The notes: a model not told the origin generated them from the letters alone. Counted from the stretch's first letter, positions 17,564-25,616 are shown. The stretch: 45,759 nucleotides of DNA from an uncultured Eubacteriales bacterium (GCA_900545865.1 URAN01000021.1:1-45759); one strand, 5' to 3'. Translations and numbers: made by a program.

Positions 17564-19402
17564 ATGAAAAAAGTTGTTGCTTGTTTGATAATTCTTTTGC
17601 ATATGTTTGTAAATTCGTATGCGCTGTGCTTTACGTTTAAAGCCAATCCCGATTCATACGACGGGTATGCAACTGTTTTGGTATATAATGATAAATCAGA
17701 GATAAGATACGCAAACCAATTTGATTTGAACGATACAAAGACGCTTATGATTGATATTCCCATTGATGATGAAACTTTTTTGATAAAGTCCAATGTGAAT
17801 GTGAGAGAGGGTATAGTATCGGATTATGTTTATATTTCCGACAGCGGTGATGATGCAAATGACGGTATGTCGGCGAATAATCCGATTAAGTCATTGTTGC
17901 GGGCAAGCGAGATTTTAGATGAGAATCAAAGCCTTTGTGTTGTTGGAACATATTCAATAAGCGGCACGATTCAAAAATTCGATAGAAATTTGAAGATAAT
18001 GGGTTTAAATTCGGAGTCATATTTGAATATCGGCGAAAGACTTTTAATAAATTGCGGTTTGGAAATAGACAAAATCAAGATTGGCGGAATCGAGATTGAC
18101 AAAGAACCCAAGATTTTTGCAAACGGATATACTCTTATCATAGGTGAAGAAGTAACATCGGATTCGCGAATGGAGGTCTATGGCGGAAGCGATGAAAGTG
18201 ATTTGACAGGCAACACCGATATAAGGCTGTACGGCGGTCAATACAGTCATATTTACGGCGGCGGTTATTATAAAAAAGTGTACGGAAAAACAAATATAAC
18301 AATAGGCGGAAGATGTAATCCCAACGATGAAATCGATGACAGTATGCCCGGCGTTTCAAAATGCTATGTATTCGGCGGCTCGAATTGCAGCGATGTAATA
18401 GGCGGTGGATCTGCCGTTGTGTTAGAAGGCGATGCAACAGTCAGGGCGATATACGGCGGCTCGCAATACGGAAGCTGTACAAAATCCGATATATGTATAA
18501 AAGGAGGGAGAGCAACGGCGGTGTATGGCGGTTCGAGAACCAGAAAGGTGTGGTCGGACAGCAAAATTACTATGCAGGGAGGAATAGTGGAAAGTATTTT
18601 CGGGGCGTCGGAGCGAAATGATTTTGTGGGAAACACCGTTGTTATTTTAGAGGGCGGACAGGTAACAAGACGTGTATATACGGGTTGTTATAACGATTGG
18701 AGCCTCGGGTGGAAAAGTGATTGCAGTGTAGACGGAACCACAACGTTAATTATCGGCAGAGATGTCGGGTTAAATACAAGGTACGAACTTTCATCCGAGA
18801 ACGATTTAAACGTAGGAGTATTTTCGGGAAGCCGAATGAATAAACAAAAGTCAACCGAAAAAAATCTTATTGTATTTAAAGACGGGTGCTATGATGCTCA
18901 ACGGTCTTCGATTGGAGATAAATCACATAAGTATTATGAATTTGAAAGCTTTGATAACATAGAACTTATTTGCTCGGGTGACGGAGATGCGGTGTTGGAC
19001 AAAGACGGAAATGTGAATTTCCGTACCAAAAACGATACCTATCCGCTTGTAAACTCAAAAGAGTCGGAAAGCATTTGCAACTTGGCGGACGGCAGTTACA
19101 GGGTTGATTTTGTTTCAGATTTTCGTGTCAAAAACGTCAGCGTCAATATTGGCGAAACCGTCAGAGCCGATGTGCAATCGATAGGAAGTGTCAAGAGCTA
19201 TGGCGATAATTGCATAATATATCTTGCGCTGTTTGAAAACGAAAAGCTGGCTGCGGTTAAAGATATGAAATTAATCGACTTTGACGGAAATGCGGAATTT
19301 GATATTGAATTAAAAAAAGAAAACAAATACCAAATTAAAATATTGGCTTTTGATGAAAACCAAAGACCTAAAATGCAAAGTTATTCAATGTCGATTAAAT
19401 AG
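17564..19402 (+). CDS. Secreted right-handed beta-helix protein with YGG repeats
   Basis: The 612-aa product has a signal peptide (MKKVVACLIILLHMFVNSYA). After a small beta domain comes 'YISDSGDDANDGMSANNPIK' (~88-108), the usual opening of pectate-lyase-fold proteins. Residues ~205-375 contain at least six repeats of about 25 residues around 'VYGGS', 'LYGGQYSHIYGGG', 'IYGGSQYGS', 'VYGGSRTRKV' and 'MQGGIVESIFGAS', the coils of a parallel beta-helix. No lyase active-site motif is apparent, so binding is as likely as catalysis. The C-terminal ~100 residues match the shared beta-sandwich. It is the last gene of the operon (AGAGGAG site, 16 nt after the previous stop). No clear terminator follows before the convergent regulator. 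Confidence 0.75.
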   Translation: MKKVVACLIILLHMFVNSYALCFTFKANPDSYDGYATVLVYNDKSEIRYANQFDLNDTKTLMIDIPIDDETFLIKSNVNVREGIVSDYVYISDSGDDANDGMSANNPIKSLLRASEILDENQSLCVVGTYSISGTIQKFDRNLKIMGLNSESYLNIGERLLINCGLEIDKIKIGGIEIDKEPKIFANGYTLIIGEEVTSDSRMEVYGGSDESDLTGNTDIRLYGGQYSHIYGGGYYKKVYGKTNITIGGRCNPNDEIDDSMPGVSKCYVFGGSNCSDVIGGGSAVVLEGDATVRAIYGGSQYGSCTKSDICIKGGRATAVYGGSRTRKVWSDSKITMQGGIVESIFGASERNDFVGNTVVILEGGQVTRRVYTGCYNDWSLGWKSDCSVDGTTTLIIGRDVGLNTRYELSSENDLNVGVFSGSRMNKQKSTEKNLIVFKDGCYDAQRSSIGDKSHKYYEFESFDNIELICSGDGDAVLDKDGNVNFRTKNDTYPLVNSKESESICNLADGSYRVDFVSDFRVKNVSVNIGETVRADVQSIGSVKSYGDNCIIYLALFENEKLAAVKDMKLIDFDGNAEFDIELKKENKYQIKILAFDENQRPKMQSYSMSIK

Positions 19403-19418
19403 GCATAAATATCATAAA

Positions 19419-20246
19419 TTAAAGTTGGTTTTTATATTCCGACGGGGTACAGCCGTATTCGGCAACAAAGCATTTTGTAAAATGCGATGAGTCGTAAAAA
19501 CCGCAGGCAAGAGCAATTTTTGTCAGAGAAGAATCCGTTGTTTTCAAAAGCATTACCGATTGCGATAATCTGTATTTAACCAGGAACTTTGACGGTGACA
19601 TTTTAAAGCTGTTCATAAAAAGCCTGTATAAATAGGTTCGGTCAATTTTTATAAAATTCGCCATATCATTGACGGTTATCGGCTGTGAATAGTTGTTTTC
19701 TATATACGAAACAACATTTTCAAGATAATACTTTCCGGCATAGTCGGTAAAATCGGTGCTTTTTTTAATATTTTCTTTTATTAACGTGCTCATAATGAAC
19801 AGAAATTGTGCGAGAACATCATACCCCAAAATCTTGTTGTTTTCGGAAATGTTATAGAGCTTGAATAAATCCGCAGTTGTGTTTGATGACAGGTCAAACG
19901 AAAAAGTTGGCTGTTGAGGAGTTATATCGGCACAGCGGCATAATGTCAAGTCGCCGAAGCCCGAAAAGTTTACATAAATATAAGTAAAAGGCTCGTGTTC
20001 ATCGGCTATATAATAGTTCGGTATATCCGGAAAAATCATAAATCCGTCACCGGCTTTTAATGAATAAACTTTATTCCCGACGGCGAATAAGCCGCAGCCG
20101 TCAATAATAAAGTGTGCGGAAAAATGGCTGTATGTCTGAAGAGGAACGGAATGACCGGGTGAGCATATGGTAAGACCGCATTGCGTTACGGACATACCCC
20201 GTTCGGGTTCAATGGTTAAATCGTGGCGGCTTATAATTGTGTTCAT
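19419..20246 (-). CDS. AraC-family regulator (cassette 1)
   Basis: Starting at ATG 20246 (AAGGAG site 9 nt upstream), the protein is 275 aa. An N-terminal cupin-like domain ('GHSVPLQTYSHFSAHFIIDG', 'GDGFMIFPDIPNYY', 'FTYIYVNFSG') is followed by two HTH motifs: 'ITVNDMANFIKIDRTYLYRL' and 'LTKIALACGFYDSSHFTKCF', ending 'YGCTPSEYK'. It is a paralog of the regulator at 27811-28644 ('SVTQCGLTIC' against 'AVTQCGLQIC'). It is divergent from the Gfo/Idh gene at 20422 and presumably controls it. A longer frame reaching 20342 adds a hydrophobic N-terminus without a ribosome site and is not preferred. Confidence 0.9.
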   Translation of the reverse strand: MNTIISRHDLTIEPERGMSVTQCGLTICSPGHSVPLQTYSHFSAHFIIDGCGLFAVGNKVYSLKAGDGFMIFPDIPNYYIADEHEPFTYIYVNFSGFGDLTLCRCADITPQQPTFSFDLSSNTTADLFKLYNISENNKILGYDVLAQFLFIMSTLIKENIKKSTDFTDYAGKYYLENVVSYIENNYSQPITVNDMANFIKIDRTYLYRLFMNSFKMSPSKFLVKYRLSQSVMLLKTTDSSLTKIALACGFYDSSHFTKCFVAEYGCTPSEYKNQL

Positions 20247-20421
20247 GGCATTAATCTCCTTGCGATAAATTAAATATAACACAATAAGAATAAAAAAGCA
20301 ATATTTTTTCTTAAAAAACAACATATGTACAAATTCTTTCAACTAAAATACTATATAAAATTTAAAGATTATGATAATGTTATAGTATAATACAATTTTG
20401 TATAAAGGAATGGTGATTTCT
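20247..20421. promoter_or_regulatory. Divergent promoter region of cassette 1
   Basis: This AT-rich intergenic region separates the AraC and Gfo/Idh genes. On the + strand TATAAT at 20386-20391 is a good -10 box, but the upstream hexamer (TTAAAG near 20362) is weak, consistent with activation by the adjacent regulator. I see no clear palindrome. Confidence 0.4.
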
Positions 20422-21615
20422 ATGAAAAATAAGATTAAGATTGGCGTTGTGGGGTGCGGCGAATTTTCAATAAATTTTATACGCCTGTTTTTAAAGCATC
20501 CATATGTAGAGAGCGTGTGCGTTGCGGACAACGTTCCTGAAAAAGCCAAGAGCTTTGGTGAAATGTTTAATGTATCATACTATGATTCATTTGAAAAAAT
20601 GCTTGAGGCGGATATAAATGCGGTTGCGATATTTACACCCAGACATACGCACGGACCGTTTGTAATAAAGGCTTTGCAGTGCGGAAAAAATGTTTATTCA
20701 GCGGTTCCCATGGCATCGGAGGTAACGCATTGCCGTGAAATTGTTGAGCTTGTAAAAAAGACGGGACTTATATATATGATGGGCGAAACGTGTATTTATT
20801 ATCCTTGTTCTATGTTCTGTAAGGAAAAGTATCAATCGGGCGAAATGGGTAATTTTGTGTATGGCGAGGCCCAGTATCACCACGACATTTCGCACTTTTC
20901 CGAACATCACAGAAACGATTTAAAAGCAATAGGCGTACCGCCGTTTTATTATCCGACACATTCTCTGTCAATGGTTCTTGCGGCAACGGGTTCATATGCA
21001 ACAAAGGTAACAGCAATGGGATATGAGGACGTCGAGGAGGACCCCGTATTCAAAAAAGGTGTAAATCTTTGGGATAATACAATATCCAACGCCTTTTCGC
21101 TTATGCGGCTTGCAAACGGCGGAGTAATCAGAATAAACGAATGCCGAAGAATAGGCGCAAAAGCGCCCAGTTCGTACATATCCGCATTTTACGGAACAAA
21201 GGGCGGCTATCAGTTCAGCAACGCACAGCATATTTTTACTCAAAACAAGGGCGAGGGCGTAACGCTTGAAGATGTAAGCGATTATGTAAATTCCATGGCA
21301 ATGACCGAAAATAAAGATCTTCCCGATTTTAAACAGCGTGTTGCGAATCACGAGTGGCAGTGGGATTCGTTTGCACCTATTCAAGATTATAAGAGATTGC
21401 CGAAAGAATATGAGGATTTAAAGAACGGACATATGGCATCGCATAAATTTTTGATTGATGATTTCTGTCGTGCGGCGTATAATCACACCTTGCCGACGGT
21501 TAATGCATGGCTTGCGGCTCGATTTACAATTCCGGGAATCGTTGCATTCGAATCTGTTAAATGTGACGGACAACCAATGGATATTCCCGATTGCGGAGAA
21601 CCGCCCATTGAATAA
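20422..21615 (+). CDS. Gfo/Idh/MocA-family oxidoreductase lacking the EKP lysine (cassette 1)
   Basis: The 397-aa protein has an N-terminal Rossmann fold ('IKIGVVGCGEF', GxGxxx at residues 10-15) and a C-terminal dimerisation/substrate domain ('GEAQYHHDI', 'FYYPTHSLSMVLAATG'). The family normally has 'EKPxA' at the end of the fifth strand, where Lys is the conserved cofactor/catalytic residue. Here the motif reads 'GKNVYSAVPMA' with Val95 at that place. The paralog at 26325-27584 shows the same change, so this is a subfamily trait. The substrate is probably a sugar or cyclitol derivative, but redox activity is not assured. The start is at 20422, 12 nt after AAAGGA; an ATG at 20410 is too close to the site. 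Confidence 0.85.
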   Translation: MKNKIKIGVVGCGEFSINFIRLFLKHPYVESVCVADNVPEKAKSFGEMFNVSYYDSFEKMLEADINAVAIFTPRHTHGPFVIKALQCGKNVYSAVPMASEVTHCREIVELVKKTGLIYMMGETCIYYPCSMFCKEKYQSGEMGNFVYGEAQYHHDISHFSEHHRNDLKAIGVPPFYYPTHSLSMVLAATGSYATKVTAMGYEDVEEDPVFKKGVNLWDNTISNAFSLMRLANGGVIRINECRRIGAKAPSSYISAFYGTKGGYQFSNAQHIFTQNKGEGVTLEDVSDYVNSMAMTENKDLPDFKQRVANHEWQWDSFAPIQDYKRLPKEYEDLKNGHMASHKFLIDDFCRAAYNHTLPTVNAWLAARFTIPGIVAFESVKCDGQPMDIPDCGEPPIE

Positions 21616-21652
21616 AAAAGACGGCTTTGGCTGTTGAATATATTGCAAAATC

Positions 21653-21680
21653 GAGCGGGGCAAAATCTGTTGCCCCGCTC
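21653..21680 (+). terminator. Hairpin after Gfo/Idh gene
   Basis: GAGCGGGGCAA (21653-21663) pairs perfectly with TTGCCCCGCTC (21670-21680) around a 6-nt loop. Only TT follows, so it is a weak intrinsic terminator or a 3'-end stabiliser. It separates the cassette from brnQ, which has its own promoter. Confidence 0.55.
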
Positions 21681-21782
21681 TTAAACAAATTGGAAAAACA
21701 GACGGAATATTTGTAAAACAGCAAAAAACGATACTGCCAAAACGGTTACACAACACTTTTGAACTTAAAACAGAAATAGGTG

Positions 21783-21811
21783 TTTACATTTTTGGCTTTT
21801 TGTGCTATACT
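21783..21811 (+). promoter_or_regulatory. sigma-A promoter of brnQ
   Basis: TTTACA (21783-21788) and TATACT (21806-21811) are spaced by 17 nt, with a TGC extended -10. It lies 58 nt before the brnQ start. No T-box or other leader structure fits in the remaining distance. Confidence 0.75.
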
Positions 21812-21869
21812 GTAATCAAATTCTTTTGCTTTGTACAGGCAAGGCATTGAAACGAGGTTATTGTTATTT

Positions 21870-23213
21870 ATGAAGGAAAAATTGACAAAAAAAGAACTTG
21901 TATGCATAGCAAGTATGCTGTTTGGGTTGTTTTTCGGAGCGGGGAATCTGATATTTCCGATATACATGGGTCAGCTTGCGGGGGCTAATATGTGGAAGGC
22001 AGTGGCCGGATTTTTGATAACGGGCGTTGGTTTGCCACTGTTGGGTGTAACAGCAATCGGGATAAGCCGAAGCGACGGATTGATTGAGCTTTCGAGAAAG
22101 GTTGGCAAGGGTTATAGTGTTTTTTTTACTTGTGCGCTTTATCTTACGATAGGACCGTTTTTTGCGATTCCGCGCTGTGCAACCGTGCCGTTTACGGTCG
22201 GGGTTGAGCCTATTATCGCAGGCGGAGGCTCGCCGTTTGCGCTGACGATTTTTTCGGCGGTATTTTTTGCGGCAGTACTCGCTTTCTCGCTGTACCCTGG
22301 GCAAATCCTGACCTGGGTCGGAAAAATCCTCAATCCTCTGTTTTTGATATTTCTCGGCACTCTTGTTGTTGCGGCATTGATAAAGCCGATGGGCACGATT
22401 TGGGATGTTGAGCCGATTAAGGGATATGCCTCGCGCGCATTTATGACCGGTTTTTTTGAAGGCTATAACACAATGGACGCTCTTGCAAGCCTTGCGTTCG
22501 GCATAGTCATAATCGATGTAATAAGGGGACTTGGGATAAGCTCTGCCGGGGCGGTTGCGAAAACCACCGTGCACGCAGGGATTTTCAGCTGTATAATTAT
22601 GTCGGTTATATATGTTGCCGTGACGGTCGTTGGTGCACAGAGCCGCAATATTTTTGAGGTATGCAGCAACGGCAGCGAGGTTTTTGCCCTTGCCGCAAAG
22701 CATTATTTCGGAAGCGTCGGAGCGGTCATTCTGGCAGTGACGGTCGTTTTTGCCTGTCTTAAAACCGCTGTTGGGCTTGTTACAAGCTGTTCGGAAACCT
22801 TTTGCAAGCTTTTCCCGAAAGCGTTTGCCTACAAAACCTGGGCAGTAATTTTCAGCTGCGTGTCATTTCTTGTGGCGAATGTCGGTTTGGATATGATTAT
22901 CGAATATGCGGTGCCGGTGCTGATGTTCCTTTATCCGCTTGCCATAACCCTTATTTTGCTCGGAATATTCGGTAACGCATTCGGACACAGCAGGTATGTT
23001 TACGGGTTTGTGACCGGTTTTACACTCTTTGCTGCCGTGTTTGACTTTTTTGGTGCTTTGCCCGAATATGCGATAAAACTTTTACATATCGGCGGCGTGC
23101 TTGAAATTGCGCAGAGGACACTGCCTTTTTCGAGTTACGGGCTTGGCTGGATTGTTCCGGCGGCTATCGGGCTTTTGATCGGATTTTTCGTATATAAAGT
23201 CAAAAAAGCTTAA
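21870..23213 (+). CDS. brnQ: Branched-chain amino acid transporter, LIVCS family
   Basis: The 447-aa integral membrane protein has the family's usual length and about 12 hydrophobic segments. 'LFGLFFGAGNLIFPIYMGQ' near the N-terminus and 'YLTIGPFFAIPRCATVPFTVG' (~90-115) are the hallmark sodium-coupled BrnQ segments. It imports Leu/Ile/Val with Na+ or H+. The start is the ATG at 21870, with GAGGT ten nt upstream; the open frame further upstream (from 21831) lies downstream of the promoter but has no site. It is transcribed alone, between a promoter at 21783 and a hairpin at 23231. Confidence 0.95.
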   Translation: MKEKLTKKELVCIASMLFGLFFGAGNLIFPIYMGQLAGANMWKAVAGFLITGVGLPLLGVTAIGISRSDGLIELSRKVGKGYSVFFTCALYLTIGPFFAIPRCATVPFTVGVEPIIAGGGSPFALTIFSAVFFAAVLAFSLYPGQILTWVGKILNPLFLIFLGTLVVAALIKPMGTIWDVEPIKGYASRAFMTGFFEGYNTMDALASLAFGIVIIDVIRGLGISSAGAVAKTTVHAGIFSCIIMSVIYVAVTVVGAQSRNIFEVCSNGSEVFALAAKHYFGSVGAVILAVTVVFACLKTAVGLVTSCSETFCKLFPKAFAYKTWAVIFSCVSFLVANVGLDMIIEYAVPVLMFLYPLAITLILLGIFGNAFGHSRYVYGFVTGFTLFAAVFDFFGALPEYAIKLLHIGGVLEIAQRTLPFSSYGLGWIVPAAIGLLIGFFVYKVKKA

Positions 23214-23230
23214 TAAATTATCAGAAATGT

Positions 23231-23260
23231 GAGAAAGCAGCCGCAAACGGTTGCTTTCTC
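23231..23260 (+). terminator. Hairpin after brnQ
   Basis: GAGAAAGCAGCCG pairs with CGGTTGCTTTCTC over 13 bp with one G-U and a CAAA tetraloop. No T run follows. Its right arm overlaps the -35 box of the next promoter. Confidence 0.55.
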
Positions 23261-23279
23261 TGCACTATTGTGATATACT
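23251..23279 (+). promoter_or_regulatory. Promoter of the small kinase gene
   Basis: TTGCTT (23251-23256) and TATACT (23274-23279) are 17 nt apart, 45 nt ahead of the ATG at 23324. The -35 box lies in the arm of the brnQ hairpin, so the two may interfere. Confidence 0.55.
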
Positions 23280-23323
23280 GCCGGTAAAATAAATCGGAAT
23301 TTGTTTTATTTGGAGGAATAAAT

Positions 23324-23866
23324 ATGTCAACGGGAATAATGATTATAGGTCCATCCGGAAGCGGAAAAACTACACTGGGCAAAGTAGTAGCCGATAAACT
23401 AAAATATCCTTATTTTGATGTTGACGATTACATTTGGAAAAAAGATACAAAAAAACCATACACGGTTATGTATAGTCGAGAAGAAAAGATTAGCCGATTG
23501 AATAATGATATATTACCTTATGAGCATTTTGTAATGGCCGGTTCAATGAGTTCTTTTCATTATGCGTTTGATGATAAGTTTGGGATGATGGTTTTTCTCT
23601 ACGTTGAGCCTGACATTCGTGTAGAAAGAGTGCATAATCGTGCGGTGGAACGCTTTGGAGAAAGAATCCGTGAAGGCGGAGACATGTTTGACAATCATAT
23701 GAGTTTTTTGGAATCTATTAGGCATTATGAGAAGGATGGTTCACCTAATCTGAATGAACAGAGGAAATGGATGGATGAATTGCATTGTCCGAAGCTAGAG
23801 TTGGACGGTACAGATAGTCTTGAAGATAATGCAAACAGGGTTGTTGAAATGTGGAATGGTTTATGA
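23324..23866 (+). CDS. Small P-loop kinase-like ATPase
   Basis: The 180-aa cytosolic protein has a Walker A 'IGPSGSGKTT' at residues 8-17. 'YPYFDVDDYIWKKDTKKPY' matches the substrate-binding DxD region of shikimate kinase/adenylate kinase-like proteins, and 'RVHNRAVERFGERI' is lid-like. It is the size of the AAA_18/shikimate-kinase-like group found as stand-alone genes in Firmicutes. The substrate is unknown, possibly a nucleoside or small metabolite. GGAGGAATAAAT before the ATG is a strong ribosome site. It is monocistronic, with its own promoter and a terminator. Confidence 0.75.
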   Translation: MSTGIMIIGPSGSGKTTLGKVVADKLKYPYFDVDDYIWKKDTKKPYTVMYSREEKISRLNNDILPYEHFVMAGSMSSFHYAFDDKFGMMVFLYVEPDIRVERVHNRAVERFGERIREGGDMFDNHMSFLESIRHYEKDGSPNLNEQRKWMDELHCPKLELDGTDSLEDNANRVVEMWNGL

Positions 23867-23896
23867 AGATAAATTTCGGTTTATACAATAGTTTTC

Positions 23897-23924
23897 AAGC
23901 CAACTCACACGGGTTGGCTTTTTT
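23897..23924 (+). terminator. Intrinsic terminator
   Basis: AGCCAAC (23898-23904) pairs with GTTGGCT (23913-23919), followed by a six-T run. A textbook terminator for the kinase gene. Confidence 0.85.
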
Positions 23925-23951
23925 GACGGTATTTTCTTGCGGTGATAAAAT
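23923..23951 (+). promoter_or_regulatory. Promoter of putative small transcript
   Basis: TTGACG (23923-23928) and TAAAAT (23946-23951) have a 17-nt spacer. The nearest terminator downstream is at 24073-24117, with no good gene between. Confidence 0.5.
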
Positions 23952-23952
23952 A

Positions 23953-24117
23953 AGGGTATTGGGATATGCCCTCGGTAGACAGTGCGCTGTTCACGCAAGC
24001 AAGAAAATTGCTTAAAAACGCAAGGTCAAGAGCCGAGCAAATGAGCGTAACACAGTAAAACAACATAAACAAACACAAAGCCGTTTCCGAATGTTCGGAG
24101 GCGGCTTTGTGTTTTAT
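23953..24117 (+). ncRNA. Candidate small RNA (promoter, hairpins, terminator)
   Basis: The interval between the promoter at 23923 and the terminator at 24073 is ~155 nt. It holds AGGGTA (23953-23958) pairing with TGCCCT (23967-23972) and AAGCAA (23997-24002) pairing with TTGCTT (24008-24013), then an A-rich tail. A 30-codon ORF at 23966-24058 (MPSVDSALFTQARKLLKNAR...) lacks a ribosome site and matches nothing I know. It could equally be the remnant of a lost gene. Confidence 0.3.
24073..24117 (+). terminator. Long-stem intrinsic terminator
   Basis: ACACAAAGCCG (24073-24083) pairs with the GGCGGCTTTGTGT side ending near 24112, with an inner TCCGAA/TTCGGA extension, then TTTTAT. It ends whatever transcript enters from 23953. 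The recombinase fragment begins 24 nt later. Confidence 0.75.
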
Positions 24118-24140
24118 ATGGAGTTATCGGAGGTTTAGCT

Positions 24141-24830
24141 ATGGAAATATATGGGTATGTGAGGGTGTCAAGCACAGACCAAAACGAGGACAGGCAAATG
24201 CTTGCACTTCGCAAACAAAATATTGCAGAGAAAAATATATACATTGATAAGTTATCGGGAAAAGATTTTAACCGACCGTCATACAAAAGGCTTATACGAA
24301 AACTGCGAGCCAGGGATTTGCTCTACATCCTCTCTATTGACCGTTTGGGGCGAAATTATGAGGAAATTCAAAATCAATGGCGAGTGCTGATAAAGGAAAT
24401 CGGTGCGGATATATGCGTTATAGATATGTCGCTCTTGGACGCAAGGCAGGGCAAAGACTTGATGGGAACATTTATAGCCGATTTGGTTCTTCAGATTTTA
24501 TCTTTTGTTGCACAGAATGAGAGGGAAAATATCCGAAAAAGGCCGGCTTTGCCCGAAACTCAAATAATGATTTTAGAGCCGTTTGTGTTAAAAGGCGAAG
24601 AAACGGAAAAGGAATGGGAATATTTCAGGATCGAAACGGATAAAAGAGCTGAAAAAGCCAAAAAAGTTGCAGAAAAATTCAATCTTAAATTTGTGCCGCT
24701 GCAATCAAAATTTGACGAGAAGGTAAAAATCGCAGAGTCATCATATTGGCTTTGGGACGGGGTTCATCCGAACTATCCGGGACACGAAATCATAAAAAGA
24801 GAATGGATACTAATGGAGGTGTGGCAATAG
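24141..24830 (+). pseudogene. Chimeric remnant: serine recombinase N-terminus fused to SGNH hydrolase C-terminus
   Basis: Residues 1-134 are the catalytic domain of a resolvase/invertase: 'YGYVRVSSTDQNEDRQM' with Ser10 as nucleophile, 'SIDRLGRNYEEI' and 'FVAQNERENIRKR'. The normal continuation (hinge and HTH DNA-binding domain) is replaced in frame by 'PALPETQIMILEPFVLKGEE', the middle of an SGNH/GDSL esterase. This runs through the esterase's catalytic block, 'YWLWDGVHPNYPGHEIIKRE' (Asp-x-x-His). The esterase's N-terminal GDS block is missing, and its end is broken by a shift at ~24809. The product would bind neither recombination sites nor substrate properly. It has a strong GGAGG site, so the fusion may be translated, but I read it as a deletion product. 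Confidence 0.8.
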
Positions 24831-24979
24831 AAGAAATTAGATTCGCCATTAGTATTGGCAAGCGGGTTGTTGCAGTTAAAATTACTGATAATACAAGTGT
24901 TTACATTGATGAGTTAAAAATTCCTGTTATCGCAAAGCGTAAAGATTCGCTGGAATCATGGATTAGTAAAAATATTTAG
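24809..24979 (+). pseudogene. Fragment resembling the C-terminus of a TIR-like (DUF1863-type) domain
   Basis: In the frame one step from the esterase tail, about 55 residues can be read: 'GGVAIEEIRFAISIGKRVVA', then 'VKITDNTSVYIDELKIPVIA', then 'KRKDSLESWISKNI' and a stop. The pattern 'EIxxAIxxGKxVVAVKI...IPVI' is what TIR-like nucleotide-hydrolase/defence domains show near their end. The rest of the domain is gone, cut at the junction with the esterase remnant. This is a weak assignment from a short segment. Confidence 0.35.
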
Positions 24980-25489
24980 ATAGTATATATTTTTTGCATG
25001 TTGGCATTATGCAAAAGTCATGTGTCTTATGTTCTAATCTTTTGTTTGTTGTTATATGGCGGCAACGATATGGCAACAAAAAATCGGATAGCGTATGCTT
25101 TACCGATAATTCAAATAATATAGATACTCTCTGATAAATTTCATAAACAAATGTGTTTAAGATTGATTTGCAGGGAGCGAGTGGGAATGAGATATTTGTC
25201 AAAGGACAAAACAAAATAGCCAAGAGACAAAACAACAAAACCTTGAAGAAGAAATTCTTTGAGGTTTTTAATTTAGCACAAATTTTAGTATAAACCTTGA
25301 AATCACGGATTTTAGAGCAATAAAACCGGAATTTTATCACACCCGGTCAGAGTGAATTTAACAGAATATGAGGCATTGCCCTTACGCTGTTTGGATTTGC
25401 CTCACAACATAGTAAAATTTTTCAGCTGGAAATGTCAAGATATGTGCAGTCGAAATTTACACAAAATTCGGGATTGACTCCTATTTTAA
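24980..25489. other. Non-coding stretch of a decayed region
   Basis: I find no convincing gene in these ~500 bases. A 125-codon - strand frame (24963-25340) has no ribosome site and composition typical of chance. A short + strand reading near 25354 (NLTEYEALPLRCLDLPH) is also unassigned. The neighbouring fragments mark this as an integration and deletion scar. Confidence 0.5.
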
Positions 25490-25613
25490 TTCTTCAACCG
25501 GCATAACCGACAATCCATTCGGAAACAAAAATCTGTCAAGGTCGCTAAGACGCTCTGTATTAACCTTGACAGGTTTTTGTTTCCGAATATAATCTATGCC
25601 GCCGATTGAAGAA
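25490..25613. repeat. Long imperfect inverted repeat (~124 bp)
   Basis: Inner arms at 25518-25542 and 25563-25587 match at 24 of 25 positions (the mismatch is a G-U). Outer arms TTCTTCAA (25490-25497) and TTGAAGAA (25606-25613) are perfect and the sequence between is partly complementary. The whole can fold into one cruciform/hairpin with a 20-nt loop (25543-25562). It resembles a MITE or a fused pair of insertion-sequence ends and lies next to an IS3 remnant. Confidence 0.75.
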
Positions 25614-25616
25614 AGA

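Noticed and set aside
24963..25340. 125-codon - strand frame in the graveyard region.
   Set aside because: No ribosome site, no recognisable domain, AT-driven composition, and it overlaps the TIR-like fragment.
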